A DNA stretch of 35,483 nt from Clostridiales bacterium (GTDB lineage: Bacteria; Bacillota_A; Clostridia; Saccharofermentanales; Saccharofermentanaceae), in the NCBI GenBank assembly GCA_017537905.1, contig JAFYJX010000025.1, forward strand, positions 1-35,483, in the 5' to 3' direction. The stretch's first letter is position 1. The number at the start of each line of letters is the position of its first letter. The notes beneath the pieces are model-generated. The model saw nothing but the letters and a program-made list of their open reading frames with translations, searched no databases and was not told the DNA's origin. Shown in pieces: positions 24,549 through 32,647 of this stretch. The position numbers were made by a program, and so were the translations under genes.

Positions 24549-25685
24549 ATGCGTATAACGATCAAGAGAACTATTGCTGTTATTTGCGCAGGCCTTTGCC
24601 AGTTTTCCATGGCCGGGTGCTTTTCTTCCCAATTATCGCCAACCCCAACACTGCCTGAAAGTTTAAGCGGGGAAATGGTCTCAGGATTTCTTAAAGACGT
24701 CTATTATGTACAGCCCTATGACGGTGATGTTCCGGATGGCATGGAAATTAAGTATGTTGTGGTTAAGGAAGTTTCCCGTGGCTGCGACAGAGATGATGAC
24801 AAAGAGGAATATCAGTATGACTACGATAAAGCAGGCCGGCAGAATGTTCGGATAACGGTCTCAAAATCCTGCACTACCCAGAAAACTATCACTTTTAATG
24901 ATGACGGAACTGTGGCGAAAAAGGAATTTAAAAAGCTGACCAAAGATTATGGGCATCATGGAATTGAATATGTGGCTGAGTATAAATACAACGAAAACAA
25001 ACAGCTTATTTCCTATACCGTGACCGAAGGAGATCGTCCTGCTGTAACGTACAATTTCGAATACGAAAACGGACATCTGATAAGCGGTGATATTTTTGAG
25101 AATCACAGGGAGTATGAATATTGTACCTCTGGCCAGTATTATGATTATTTCGCGAAAGTCTGGGAAGGCTTCGATTATGACTATGTGGTAATTCCTGTTA
25201 AGCGCTTTTACGCTGATGACTCTTTCGAGCGGATAATTATGGAAGAAGACTATAACTCCGATTTGGTTCATTATGAGTATGACGGAGATGTGATGACAGG
25301 CTGGCACTATGTTGATAAAGGGGGATACACACATAAGTATGATGCCAAAGGTCATTTCCTGGGAAAAGATGATAAAGACGGCAACTGTATCGAAAAATGG
25401 GAATACAATGAATTCGGCGACGTGATCCTGCGTGAAGATTATGATAATGGGAAAGTCGTTGATAGATCAACTTCTACCTATGATTATGATGACAAAGGAA
25501 ATATACTCTTGGAGACGACTGTATATGGCAGCCTTAATGGTAAAGAAGGAACACGTGTCTGGACGACAAAATACAATTACGATGAATACGGATTGTTGAA
25601 ATCGAAAGTTAAAGAGATAGATGGAAAGTTCTGGGAAATGACGGTATATGCTTACAAGGCAATCGTCGTTCCGGCTGAAGGATAA
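24549..25685 (+). CDS. Lipoprotein with YD-like repeats
   Basis: A 378-residue secreted protein. The N-terminus (RITIKRTIAVICAGLCQFS, then MAGC) has a lipobox-like end with the lipidated Cys at about residue 22. The mature part is rich in Tyr, Asp and Gly and is built of repeated beta-hairpin units such as YEYDGDVMTGWHYVD, HKYDAKGHFLGKDDKDGN, WEYNEFGDVILRED and YDYDDKGNILLETTVYG, resembling the YD repeats of RHS/wall-associated proteins. ATG at 24549 is chosen over GTG at 24543, because GAGGGGG ends 7 bases before the ATG. Its A+T content is visibly higher than that of its neighbours. No enzymatic motif is seen; a binding or wall-associated role is only a guess. Confidence 0.7.
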   Translation: MRITIKRTIAVICAGLCQFSMAGCFSSQLSPTPTLPESLSGEMVSGFLKDVYYVQPYDGDVPDGMEIKYVVVKEVSRGCDRDDDKEEYQYDYDKAGRQNVRITVSKSCTTQKTITFNDDGTVAKKEFKKLTKDYGHHGIEYVAEYKYNENKQLISYTVTEGDRPAVTYNFEYENGHLISGDIFENHREYEYCTSGQYYDYFAKVWEGFDYDYVVIPVKRFYADDSFERIIMEEDYNSDLVHYEYDGDVMTGWHYVDKGGYTHKYDAKGHFLGKDDKDGNCIEKWEYNEFGDVILREDYDNGKVVDRSTSTYDYDDKGNILLETTVYGSLNGKEGTRVWTTKYNYDEYGLLKSKVKEIDGKFWEMTVYAYKAIVVPAEG

Positions 25686-25735
25686 ATGCAGTTAATCTGC
25701 AATAATGCATATAACGGAATAAGGGAGAAAGAAAA

Positions 25736-26500
25736 ATGAAAAAACATGTAAAGATCACAGCAGTTTTGATGGCGCTTGCGCTTATGTTTTCGCTCTGTTC
25801 GTGTACGGATAAGGGTTCGAAAAAATCATCCGGTGACTCCGGCAGGATCGTCAGTGATGATGATGACAAGGGCGCGACTGAAAAAACGACAGAAGATACT
25901 ACAGAAGGAACAACTGAAGCAACCACAACGCAGAAAGGCGTATCGTTTTCTAACAGTACTTTAGGCTCTATCTGTCAGTTGACGAGCGATGCGATCGGCA
26001 CGGATCTTACGACCGCCGAGAAGATGTTTAATGAATTCTTCGGCATTGAACTTGTTGACGGTACAGGCAATATCCTGACTGATGAGAGAGGCGGCATTGC
26101 AACAACAGTCCATGTTTATGTTCATATGCTGGTCAAGGATGATGTCAGATTTAACGGCATGCAGATCTGGACGGATAAGGAAGACGGTCACGTCAGAAGG
26201 ATCGAACTGGTCTTGTGCAATACCAGCTATACAACAGTCGCGATAGAAGGAACACCTGAGTTCATGGAAGAGATAAAGACCCTGAATAAGAATATCAATG
26301 ACGAACTTAAGAAGTCTCTGGGAGATCCTTATGAATCAGGTGATCTTGTTTGGGATGAGGATTCTCTTTATTCTGTATATAAGGTTTCTGACGGCTGTCT
26401 GGCTTACGTTGAGATCCGTGATTTCACCGAAGAAGGCGGCAACGGCCTGCTGAAAACGCAGCTGATCTTTGCGGACTGTAAAGAACTGGCATTTGACTGA
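25736..26500 (+). CDS. Lipoprotein of unknown function
   Basis: A 254-residue protein with a clear lipoprotein signal (KKHVKITAVLMALALMFSL, then CSC) and a good GGGAGAAAG ribosome binding site. After the lipidated Cys comes a Ser/Lys/Asp stretch and a Thr/Glu linker (TTEDTTEGTTEATTT), then a globular domain of about 170 residues starting near LGSICQLTSDAIG. I do not recognise the domain. It follows the YD-like lipoprotein by 50 bases and may share its transcript. The Thr-rich linker is in the same style as that of the SH3/3D wall protein in this window. Confidence 0.75.
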   Translation: MKKHVKITAVLMALALMFSLCSCTDKGSKKSSGDSGRIVSDDDDKGATEKTTEDTTEGTTEATTTQKGVSFSNSTLGSICQLTSDAIGTDLTTAEKMFNEFFGIELVDGTGNILTDERGGIATTVHVYVHMLVKDDVRFNGMQIWTDKEDGHVRRIELVLCNTSYTTVAIEGTPEFMEEIKTLNKNINDELKKSLGDPYESGDLVWDEDSLYSVYKVSDGCLAYVEIRDFTEEGGNGLLKTQLIFADCKELAFD

Positions 26501-26576
26501 TATTTAATTCAGAAATGATATCCGTGTTAACAGACTGTGGTATCCTAATGGAACATAGGATGAAAGGATAATAGCA

Positions 26577-26936
26577 ATGCCGGTAGTAAGAGTTTCAATG
26601 CTTGCAGGGAAGACTCCCGAATACAAGAAAACAGTTTTGGACTGCATCCACGACGGACTTGTGGATTCAATCGGAATCGAAGACTGGGACAGATTCCAGC
26701 GCGTGGAAGAATTCGCGAAAGAAGATTTCGAGAAGCCCGATTTCAAATCAGATGATTTCATGATAATCGAGATCAGCCTTTTTCCGGGCAGATCAAGAGA
26801 GCTTAAGGGTAAACTTATAGAGGCAATAGCCGGCAATCTGCAAACCAGGTTGTCGGTCGAGCCGTCTGATGTTTTTATTTTGATTACTGAGCCGCCGCTC
26901 GAAAACTGGGGCATCGGAGGAAAGCAAAGAGGATGA
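26577..26936 (+). CDS. Tautomerase-superfamily protein
   Basis: A 119-residue small protein starting Met-Pro-Val-Val. Removal of Met exposes Pro-1, the catalytic base of the 4-oxalocrotonate tautomerase/MIF superfamily. The ending PPLENWGIGGKQRG and the beta-alpha-beta pattern (MIIEISLFPGRSRELKGKLIEAI) fit the longer tautomerase subgroup. The natural substrate is unknown. AAAGGA lies about 10 bases before ATG. Its stop overlaps the next start in ATGA, so the two genes are coupled. Confidence 0.8.
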   Translation: MPVVRVSMLAGKTPEYKKTVLDCIHDGLVDSIGIEDWDRFQRVEEFAKEDFEKPDFKSDDFMIIEISLFPGRSRELKGKLIEAIAGNLQTRLSVEPSDVFILITEPPLENWGIGGKQRG

Positions 26937-27172
26937 ACGAAAAATATGTCGTACAGGGTGTAGCCTGTTTTATTGCAGTCCCTTTTTTCGCATGGATAAT
27001 GTTCTCGATCTACGATTATCTGGCGCATGAGACCGGAAATCCCGCTAACTTCTATGTGAACGCAACCGCGATCATCGGATTCGCAGGCGTATTGTTCCTC
27101 GTCATTTACGGAATCGTAAACCTCGTTAAGGCTAAGAAACTTAAGAATACAAAGAACTCGAAAAAGAAATAA
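26933..27172 (+). CDS. Small two-helix membrane protein
   Basis: A 79-residue protein with two hydrophobic helices (VACFIAVPFFAWIMFSI, and AIIGFAGVLFLVIYGIVNLV) and a Lys/Asn-rich tail (KAKKLKNTKNSKKK). It overlaps the tautomerase gene by 4 bases (ATGA), which supports its translation. I recognise no family. The basic tail is predicted to be cytoplasmic. Confidence 0.7.
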   Translation: MNEKYVVQGVACFIAVPFFAWIMFSIYDYLAHETGNPANFYVNATAIIGFAGVLFLVIYGIVNLVKAKKLKNTKNSKKK

Positions 27173-27206
27173 TAGTCAGGTCCGGTATGGGAACTAGGTT
27201 ATTCAC

Positions 27207-27249
27207 AGTCTGCTTGGACATGCAGAGGATTTCCAAGCAGACTATTTGG
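27207..27249 (+). terminator. Hairpin after the tautomerase/membrane-protein pair
   Basis: AGTCTGCTTGGA (27207-27218) and TCCAAGCAGACT (27232-27243) are perfect 12-bp complements, followed by ATTTGG. The weak T run makes terminator strength uncertain. Confidence 0.6.
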
Positions 27250-27281
27250 AGTTTTCCAGGGCTTTGACACATAGTAATCCG

Positions 27282-27384
27282 GCTTTTGTTACGACATCTG
27301 TTCGGCTATGCCGAACAAAAATCGTAAAAAACAGGCCAAATCAAAGCTTTTGTTACGACATCTGTTCGGCTATGCCGAACAAAA
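27282..27384. repeat. Two 39-bp direct repeats with palindromic core
   Basis: Identical copies lie at 27282-27320 and 27346-27384, 64 bases apart. Each contains TGTTCGGC-TAT-GCCGAACA, a perfect 8-bp hairpin. Copy 1 is further enclosed by TTACGA and TCGTAA. Copy 2 can instead pair TCTGTTCGGCT (27361-27371) with AGCCGAACAGA (27384-27394), an 11-bp stem that excludes the inner one. Confidence 0.85.
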
Positions 27385-27406
27385 GCCGAACAGATTCCAC
27401 AACAAA

Positions 27407-27452
27407 AAAGTCCGGAAAAAGTCCGACCTGATCGGAACTTTTTCTGGACTTT
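27407..27452. terminator. Bidirectional terminator before metH
   Basis: AAAGTCCGGAAAAAGTCCGA (27407-27426) pairs almost completely with 27432-27452 across a CCTGA loop. A-rich and T-rich ends on either side suit termination in both directions. It ends 21 bases from the metH stop. Confidence 0.85.
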
Positions 27453-27473
27453 ATATTTCAACCGAATGAGACC

Positions 27474-29873
27474 TTACTCTCCGAAAACAGAATCGCAGTA
27501 TCTTACTGTCGCCATTGCATCCTTTGCATAAGCGTCAGCGCCGATCTTGTCTGCATATTCAGGCGTCATGACAGCACCGCCGACAACGACCTTGGTGTCG
27601 GGCTTTTTCTCGCGCAAAAGCTTTATGGTCTCTTCCATAGAAGCAACTGTTGTTGTCATGAGAGCGGAAAGACCAACGACCTTAATGTTGTTTTCAATCG
27701 CACAATCAACTATGGTTTCCGGCGGAACGTCCTTGCCTAAGTCGAGCACGTCGTAGCCGTAATTCTCGAGCATTACCTTAACGATGTTCTTTCCGATGTC
27801 GTGGATGTCGCCTTTGACGGTGGCGAGGATCACCTGACCCTTAGTTGTTCTGGGCTTATCTGCCATCGCTTCCTTGACTACTGCGAATGCTGCCTTTGCT
27901 GCATCTGCGCTCATGAGAAGCTGGGGAAGGAAAACGGTTCCTTTCTCAAATCCTTTTCCGACTTTGTCGAGAGCAGGGATAAGATCTGCGTCGATTATCT
28001 CAAGTGAATCCCTGCCTGAAGCAAGTTCTTCTTTCATCGCTTCTGTGGCACGTCCTACAACGCCTCGCTCGATTGCTTCTGCGAGTGTTAATACTGCGTT
28101 AGATGCGGAAGAAGCAGCTTTCGATCCTGTGGAAGACTGGGCTGATCCTGCCACATAGTCCTTATACGCATTGATGTATTCTGCAAGATTAGGATCTAAG
28201 TTCATCAGCGCGTTAAATGACCTGTAGGAAGCCATCATGGGGCCGTTGCAGGGGTTGATGATAGCGCACGAAAGGCCGTTCTGCATTGCCATTGCGAGGA
28301 AATAAGAATTGACCAGTTCACGTGCGGGAAGTCCGAACGAGATGTTCGATACGCCGAGGATGGAATGGCCGTTAAATTCATCACGCACGCGCCTTACGGT
28401 ATCGAGCGTTGCGATAGCGGAATTAGGGTCAGAAGATACGGTCATTGCGAGACCGTCGATTACGATATCTTTTCTCGGAATTCCGTATTTGTCTGCAGCT
28501 TCGTAGATGCGCTTGGCGATAGCTATACGGCCGTCTGAAGTCTCAGGAATGCCGCTCTCATCCAGAGGGAGAGCAACGAGCACGCCGCCGTATTTAGCGA
28601 CAAGGGGCATTACTGCTTCGATATTTTCGACCTTGCCGTTTACGGAGTTGATCATTGGCTTGCCGTTATAGATCCTAAGGCCGCGCTCCAGTGCTTCGAT
28701 ATTTGTCGTGTCGAGCTGCAGCGGAAGGTTTGTAACAGACTGGATCTTTACTACGACTTCTTCCATCATGGAAGGCTCGTCGATCTCAGGAAGGCCGACA
28801 TTGACGTCAAGGATGTGCGCGCCTGCTTCTTCCTGATTCAAGGCTTCAGTCAAGAGATAATCGATATTGTTGTCGCGGAGCGCCTGCTGGAGCTTTTTCT
28901 TACCGGTAGGGTTGATGCGCTCGCCGATGATGACGGGCTTTCTGCCGATCTTAACGCAGTCGGCAAAGCTCGTGACATATGTCTCGTTCTTTGTTGTCGG
29001 CGCGATGAAGGGAAGTGTCTTAACCGTGTTTATCATCTTGCTGATGTGCGCGGGAGTCGTGCCGCAGCAGCCGCCCATGACGTGCACGCCGAGCTTAGCG
29101 ATCTGTTCCATTACTTCTGCAAACCCATCAGGGTCAACATCGTAAACAGTAACGCCGTTTTCGGTTCTGGGAAGTCCGGCGTTAGGGTTAACAACGATAG
29201 GAAGTGAGCAGCATTTTACGAGGCGCTCGGCGATAGGGAGCATCTGCTTAGGACCGAAACCGCAGTTGATGCCGATAGCGTCGACCTTAAGACCTTCTAA
29301 CATTGCGACCGTACCTTCGACACTGCCGCCTGTAAGGAGCTTACCGGTCTCGTCGTAGACCATTGTGACGATTACGGGGAGGTTGCATACTTCGTGAGCT
29401 GCTACTACTGCTGCCTTGGCTTCATAAGAGTCGCTCATCGTCTCGATGACGACAACGTCTCCGCCTGCCTCATAGCCGGCCTTAATTATCTCTGCGAAAA
29501 CATCGACTGCATCATTGAACTTCAGGTCGCCCATGGGCTCTAAAAGCTTTCCCGTAGGGCCTACATCGATCGCTACATAAGCGTCGTCTTCACGTCCTGC
29601 TTCTTTTCTGGCCTGCTGGCAGAGCTTAACGGCAGCGGTAACGATCTCTGTTACGTTATCAAACTTGAATCTGTTGGCACCGAAAGTGTTTGTATTTACG
29701 ATATTTGAGCCTGCTTCGAAATAGCCTTTGTTAAGCGTTATTATGTCGTCAGGCCTGGTGAGGTTCCATGTTTCAGGGAGTTCGCCGCCCTTAAGGCCTA
29801 AGCCCTGCAGGATCGAACCGGTACCTCCGTCACAGAATAACCATTCTTTGCCAAGTCTGTCTCTTAAGCTCAT
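27474..29873 (-). CDS. metH: Cobalamin-dependent methionine synthase, short form
   Basis: Transfers a methyl group from methyl-THF through cobalamin to homocysteine. The 799-residue protein has the homocysteine-binding domain (1-290) with zinc ligands C204 in INCGFG and C269/C270 in GGCCGTTP. The pterin-binding domain follows (about 310-570; GERINPTGKKKLQQAL and ILDVNVGLPEIDEP). Then come a helical cap and a Rossmann cobalamin domain with GDIHDIGKNIV near residue 690, whose His is the lower cobalt ligand. The C-terminal activation domain of long MetH is absent and is encoded separately by the gene just upstream. AAAGGG at the end of that gene serves as ribosome binding site 4 bases after its stop. 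It is the last gene of the metF operon. Confidence 0.96.
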   Translation of the reverse strand: MSLRDRLGKEWLFCDGGTGSILQGLGLKGGELPETWNLTRPDDIITLNKGYFEAGSNIVNTNTFGANRFKFDNVTEIVTAAVKLCQQARKEAGREDDAYVAIDVGPTGKLLEPMGDLKFNDAVDVFAEIIKAGYEAGGDVVVIETMSDSYEAKAAVVAAHEVCNLPVIVTMVYDETGKLLTGGSVEGTVAMLEGLKVDAIGINCGFGPKQMLPIAERLVKCCSLPIVVNPNAGLPRTENGVTVYDVDPDGFAEVMEQIAKLGVHVMGGCCGTTPAHISKMINTVKTLPFIAPTTKNETYVTSFADCVKIGRKPVIIGERINPTGKKKLQQALRDNNIDYLLTEALNQEEAGAHILDVNVGLPEIDEPSMMEEVVVKIQSVTNLPLQLDTTNIEALERGLRIYNGKPMINSVNGKVENIEAVMPLVAKYGGVLVALPLDESGIPETSDGRIAIAKRIYEAADKYGIPRKDIVIDGLAMTVSSDPNSAIATLDTVRRVRDEFNGHSILGVSNISFGLPARELVNSYFLAMAMQNGLSCAIINPCNGPMMASYRSFNALMNLDPNLAEYINAYKDYVAGSAQSSTGSKAASSASNAVLTLAEAIERGVVGRATEAMKEELASGRDSLEIIDADLIPALDKVGKGFEKGTVFLPQLLMSADAAKAAFAVVKEAMADKPRTTKGQVILATVKGDIHDIGKNIVKVMLENYGYDVLDLGKDVPPETIVDCAIENNIKVVGLSALMTTTVASMEETIKLLREKKPDTKVVVGGAVMTPEYADKIGADAYAKDAMATVRYCDSVFGE

Positions 29874-29877
29874 TTGT

Positions 29878-30555
29878 TTAAGCCCTTTCTTTCGAATAAT
29901 TGCAGGTATCTTTTTTATTGCATCCGGCGCAGCCGGAGCATGTTGTCTTAGCCTTATCTATGCCGATGCCGATTATAGCAGTAACTGATTTTGTAGGAAC
30001 CATAAGGAGCGAATCGGTAAGCTCTACGCCGATCTGCTTAGATATATCAAGGAGTCTGAACCAGTCCTTCTGGTGGTCGAGCTTTAAGTCGCCGTAGCCC
30101 GGAGAGAATCTGGGGCGGAGGAAGAGACCCTGCGCTTCATAATCGGCCTTGATCTTGTCGTTCATGTCATCTAAGAAAGCTTCGATGGCCGCAGCGCCTG
30201 CCGCCTGATAGATCGCAGCATCTGCAGCGGATGTTATGGAAGCTCTTCTGACTAACATGTCGCACGCGGGTCCGATCGTTGCAGCGAGGAGAAGCGCTCC
30301 GCAGCAGCCTTTGATATTCCGTGCCAATGATTCTGATTCCAGATTGACTTCTTCTGTACCGTTATAGATCGTGATGACATTGCCGTTGATCCTTAACGGG
30401 TATTCCTTTGTGATTATGCGCGGATGAGACTGGGCACTGACATGGTCAATCGCTTTGTTGATACGCTCCTGCATATCGGGCGCGATCTCATTGATACCAT
30501 GGTAACCCATGTATCTCTGGACTTCTTTTACGGGAATGTCAACACCAAGAGGCAT
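29878..30555 (-). CDS. Stand-alone MetH activation-domain protein
   Basis: A 225-residue protein matching the vitamin-B12-dependent methionine synthase activation domain, which binds S-adenosylmethionine and supports reductive remethylation of the inactive cobalamin. The signature LRPRFSPGYGDLKLDHQKDWF contains the RxxPGYGD motif. The C-terminus carries a Cys cluster (TTCSGCAGCNKKDTC, with four Cys) absent from the domain inside long MetH; it could bind a metal or iron-sulfur centre as an electron-transfer site, which is inferred. Its ATG overlaps the metF stop (TGATG), and its end provides the metH ribosome binding site, so the three proteins are made together. Confidence 0.92.
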   Translation of the reverse strand: MPLGVDIPVKEVQRYMGYHGINEIAPDMQERINKAIDHVSAQSHPRIITKEYPLRINGNVITIYNGTEEVNLESESLARNIKGCCGALLLAATIGPACDMLVRRASITSAADAAIYQAAGAAAIEAFLDDMNDKIKADYEAQGLFLRPRFSPGYGDLKLDHQKDWFRLLDISKQIGVELTDSLLMVPTKSVTAIIGIGIDKAKTTCSGCAGCNKKDTCNYSKERA

Positions 30556-31418
30556 CAGTCGATGATTCCTTTGAGGTTATAGAGAATGTCGGAAGCGACG
30601 TCAGGCTTGTTCATGGAATATACGTGAACGTGCGTGATGCCGTTTGCGATAAGGTCGATGATCTGCTCTGTAGCGTAAATGATTCCTGCCTGGCGCATGG
30701 CGACAGGATCGTCACCGAAACGGTCGACTATAGCCTTGAAACGCTCTGGAACGCTGGTTCCGGAGAGCTGGACTGATCTCGATAACTGCTTTGCGGTAGT
30801 GATCGGCATGATGCCCGGAACGATCGGAACGTTGATGCCTACATCCTTAACCCTGTAGAGGAAGTTATAGAAGATGTTGTTGTCGAAGAACATCTGTGTC
30901 GTAAGGAAGTCACAGCCTGCATCGACCTTCTCCTTAAGGAAGTGGATGTCTTCAGCTTTGTTGGCGGATTCAACGTGGCCTTCAGGGTAGCACGCGCCGC
31001 CGATGCAGATGTCTGAATCCAAAGATCTGATTTCTCTGACCAAGTCTGAAGCGTGCTCGAAATCGTGGCAGACGATGCCGTCCTTGGGGAGGTCTCCGCG
31101 AAGTGCCATTACGTTGTCGATATTGTTTTCGCGGATCTGATGGATCATGTTAGCTACGTGCTCTTTGGTGGAAGCTACGCAGGTTAAGTGCGGCATTACC
31201 GGAACGCCGTGAAGATTCTTGATGTCTGATGCGACTTCGACAGTGAGCTTGGAAGTAGAGCCTGCGGCACCGTAGGTTACGGACATGAATGAAGGGTTAA
31301 GTGCTGCGATGGCGCCTGCTGCCGTCTTTACTTCATTTAAGCCTGTCTCCTGCTTGGGAGGGAAGACCTCGAAAGAGATCGTGGGAGTCTTATCTGCAAG
31401 TATTTTGTTAATCTTCAT
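30555..31418 (-). CDS. metF: 5,10-methylenetetrahydrofolate reductase
   Basis: Reduces methylene-THF to methyl-THF, the methyl donor for MetH. The 287-residue TIM-barrel flavoprotein begins with the family pattern ISFEVFPPK (E17 matches the catalytic Glu). It continues with MSVTYGAAGS, HLTCVASTKEHV, NVMALRGDLPKDG, GGACYPEGH, DFLTTQMFFDN and PIVPGIMPI, all diagnostic. GGAA precedes ATG at 31418. It is first in the metF-activation-metH operon, and its stop overlaps the next start by one base. A 142-base divergent promoter region separates it from the corrinoid/iron-type importer. Confidence 0.96.
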   Translation of the reverse strand: MKINKILADKTPTISFEVFPPKQETGLNEVKTAAGAIAALNPSFMSVTYGAAGSTSKLTVEVASDIKNLHGVPVMPHLTCVASTKEHVANMIHQIRENNIDNVMALRGDLPKDGIVCHDFEHASDLVREIRSLDSDICIGGACYPEGHVESANKAEDIHFLKEKVDAGCDFLTTQMFFDNNIFYNFLYRVKDVGINVPIVPGIMPITTAKQLSRSVQLSGTSVPERFKAIVDRFGDDPVAMRQAGIIYATEQIIDLIANGITHVHVYSMNKPDVASDILYNLKGIID

Positions 31419-31497
31419 AATAAAATTCCTTGTTTTCGCATAGATTTTAGATATAGAACAGTTGCCAATAAGTATACCTCAAAAGCGGGTCAAATAT

Positions 31498-31503
31498 TAT
31501 AAT
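31498..31503 (+). promoter_or_regulatory. -10 element for the ABC importer operon
   Basis: A consensus TATAAT lies 57 bases before the start codon of the binding protein. No good -35 box is visible. The 142-base region between the divergent operons contains no cobalamin or SAM riboswitch that I can recognise. Confidence 0.4.
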
Positions 31504-31560
31504 TTAGTCGAACAATAAGAAGCATTGGCGTCCGTGCCTTGTTTTTAGGAGGTTTTAAGA

Positions 31561-32628
31561 ATGAAGAAGATTATTTCAGTTATTCTTGCAGCTGCAGCTA
31601 CTCTGGCACTTGCAACAGGCTGTAATAACACTAATGTTACTGTTCCTTCAGTAACAGTTCCGTCAGAGATCGAATCACTCGTTTCCGAGGGAAAGGAACT
31701 TGTTGATGACTTAAATATCACGGTTCCCACTAAGGACCGCGCAGGCAATGACATTAAGATTCCGGAGAAGGTTGAGAAGATCGTTTCACTGGCACCTTCC
31801 ACAACACAGTTCCTTATTGACTTAGGTCTTGGGGACAAGATCATCGCCATCGATACAAACTCTGCAACATATGCTGATAAGCTTAAGGCAGACATCCCGC
31901 AGTTCGACATGATGAACCCTGATAACGAAGCTATCGCAGCGCTCGCTCCTGATCTCGTTTTCACATCAGGCATGAGCTCTGTAGGCGGCACATCACCTTT
32001 CCAGTCTCTTGTTGACAGCGGCATCTGCGTAGCTGATATTCCTTCACCTTCTTCTCTCGAAGGCATTTGTGAAGACCTGGAATTCATCGGTGCATGCGTC
32101 GGCAAGGGTGCTGAGGCTCTCGCTTATTCAAAGGGCTTTACAGCTTTTATGTCAGGCATCGAGGAGATCGGCAAGAATATTCCTGCTGACCAGCAGAAGA
32201 CAGTTCTCGTAATGATGAACGTTCCTTCCGCTGAGTATCCTACAATCTACACATTCGGCAAGGGCACATACATGAACGAGATGCTCGAAGCAATCGGCGC
32301 TAAGAATGTTTTCGGCGACAAGGAAGGATGGCTCTCCGTTTCCGTCGAGGAAGCAATCGCAGCTAATCCTGACGTTATCCTCATGGACTGCAACTGGATG
32401 CCTGATGCAGCAGACCAGGTAAAGGCTCTTAAGGGCTGGGAGAACGTAAATGCCATCAAGAACGGCGCAGTTTATGCCGTAAATGAGGACCTCTGCTCCC
32501 GTCCTAACCAGCATGTTTCCGAGGCAACTCTCGAGTGGGCAAAGCTCATCTATTCTGAGCAGTTCAGCAACTTTACAAAGAATTTCGACGACATCACAAA
32601 CGAAATCCTTTCGAAGGTTCTCGGATAA
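31561..32628 (+). CDS. Substrate-binding lipoprotein of a corrinoid/siderophore-type ABC importer
   Basis: A 355-residue lipoprotein with signal KKIISVILAAAATLALATGC (lipobox LATGC) and a strong AGGAGG ribosome binding site. The mature part is a TroA/BtuF-like binding protein: PEKVEKIVSLAPSTTQFLIDLGL, LVFTSGMSS, EDLEFIGACVGK, PTIYTFGKGTYMNEMLEAIGAKNVF and NPDVILMDCNW are typical segments. Both cobalamin and ferric siderophore proteins share this fold. Cobalamin is favoured here only because the operon is divergent from the B12-dependent methionine genes. The permease gene follows 19 bases later. Confidence 0.9.
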   Translation: MKKIISVILAAAATLALATGCNNTNVTVPSVTVPSEIESLVSEGKELVDDLNITVPTKDRAGNDIKIPEKVEKIVSLAPSTTQFLIDLGLGDKIIAIDTNSATYADKLKADIPQFDMMNPDNEAIAALAPDLVFTSGMSSVGGTSPFQSLVDSGICVADIPSPSSLEGICEDLEFIGACVGKGAEALAYSKGFTAFMSGIEEIGKNIPADQQKTVLVMMNVPSAEYPTIYTFGKGTYMNEMLEAIGAKNVFGDKEGWLSVSVEEAIAANPDVILMDCNWMPDAADQVKALKGWENVNAIKNGAVYAVNEDLCSRPNQHVSEATLEWAKLIYSEQFSNFTKNFDDITNEILSKVLG

Positions 32629-32647
32629 TTTTTGACGAGCAAGTATT

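Larger units (their letters stand above)
27173..27473. other. 301-bp hairpin-rich convergent intergenic region
   Basis: Contains three parts: a 12-bp hairpin near the end of the plus-strand genes, two 39-bp direct repeats each with a palindromic core, and a large bidirectional terminator before metH. No supported gene; the short frame at 27246-27431 is simply a translation of the repeats. Confidence 0.75.

Noticed and set aside
27246..27431. 61-residue frame in the metH downstream region
   Set aside because: It translates the two 39-bp repeats and the terminator, lacks a ribosome binding site and shows no protein features.
31419..31560. Cobalamin or SAM riboswitch in the metF/importer divergent region
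   Set aside because: Only 142 bases shared by two promoters, and none of the conserved B12-box or S-box blocks are present on either strand.
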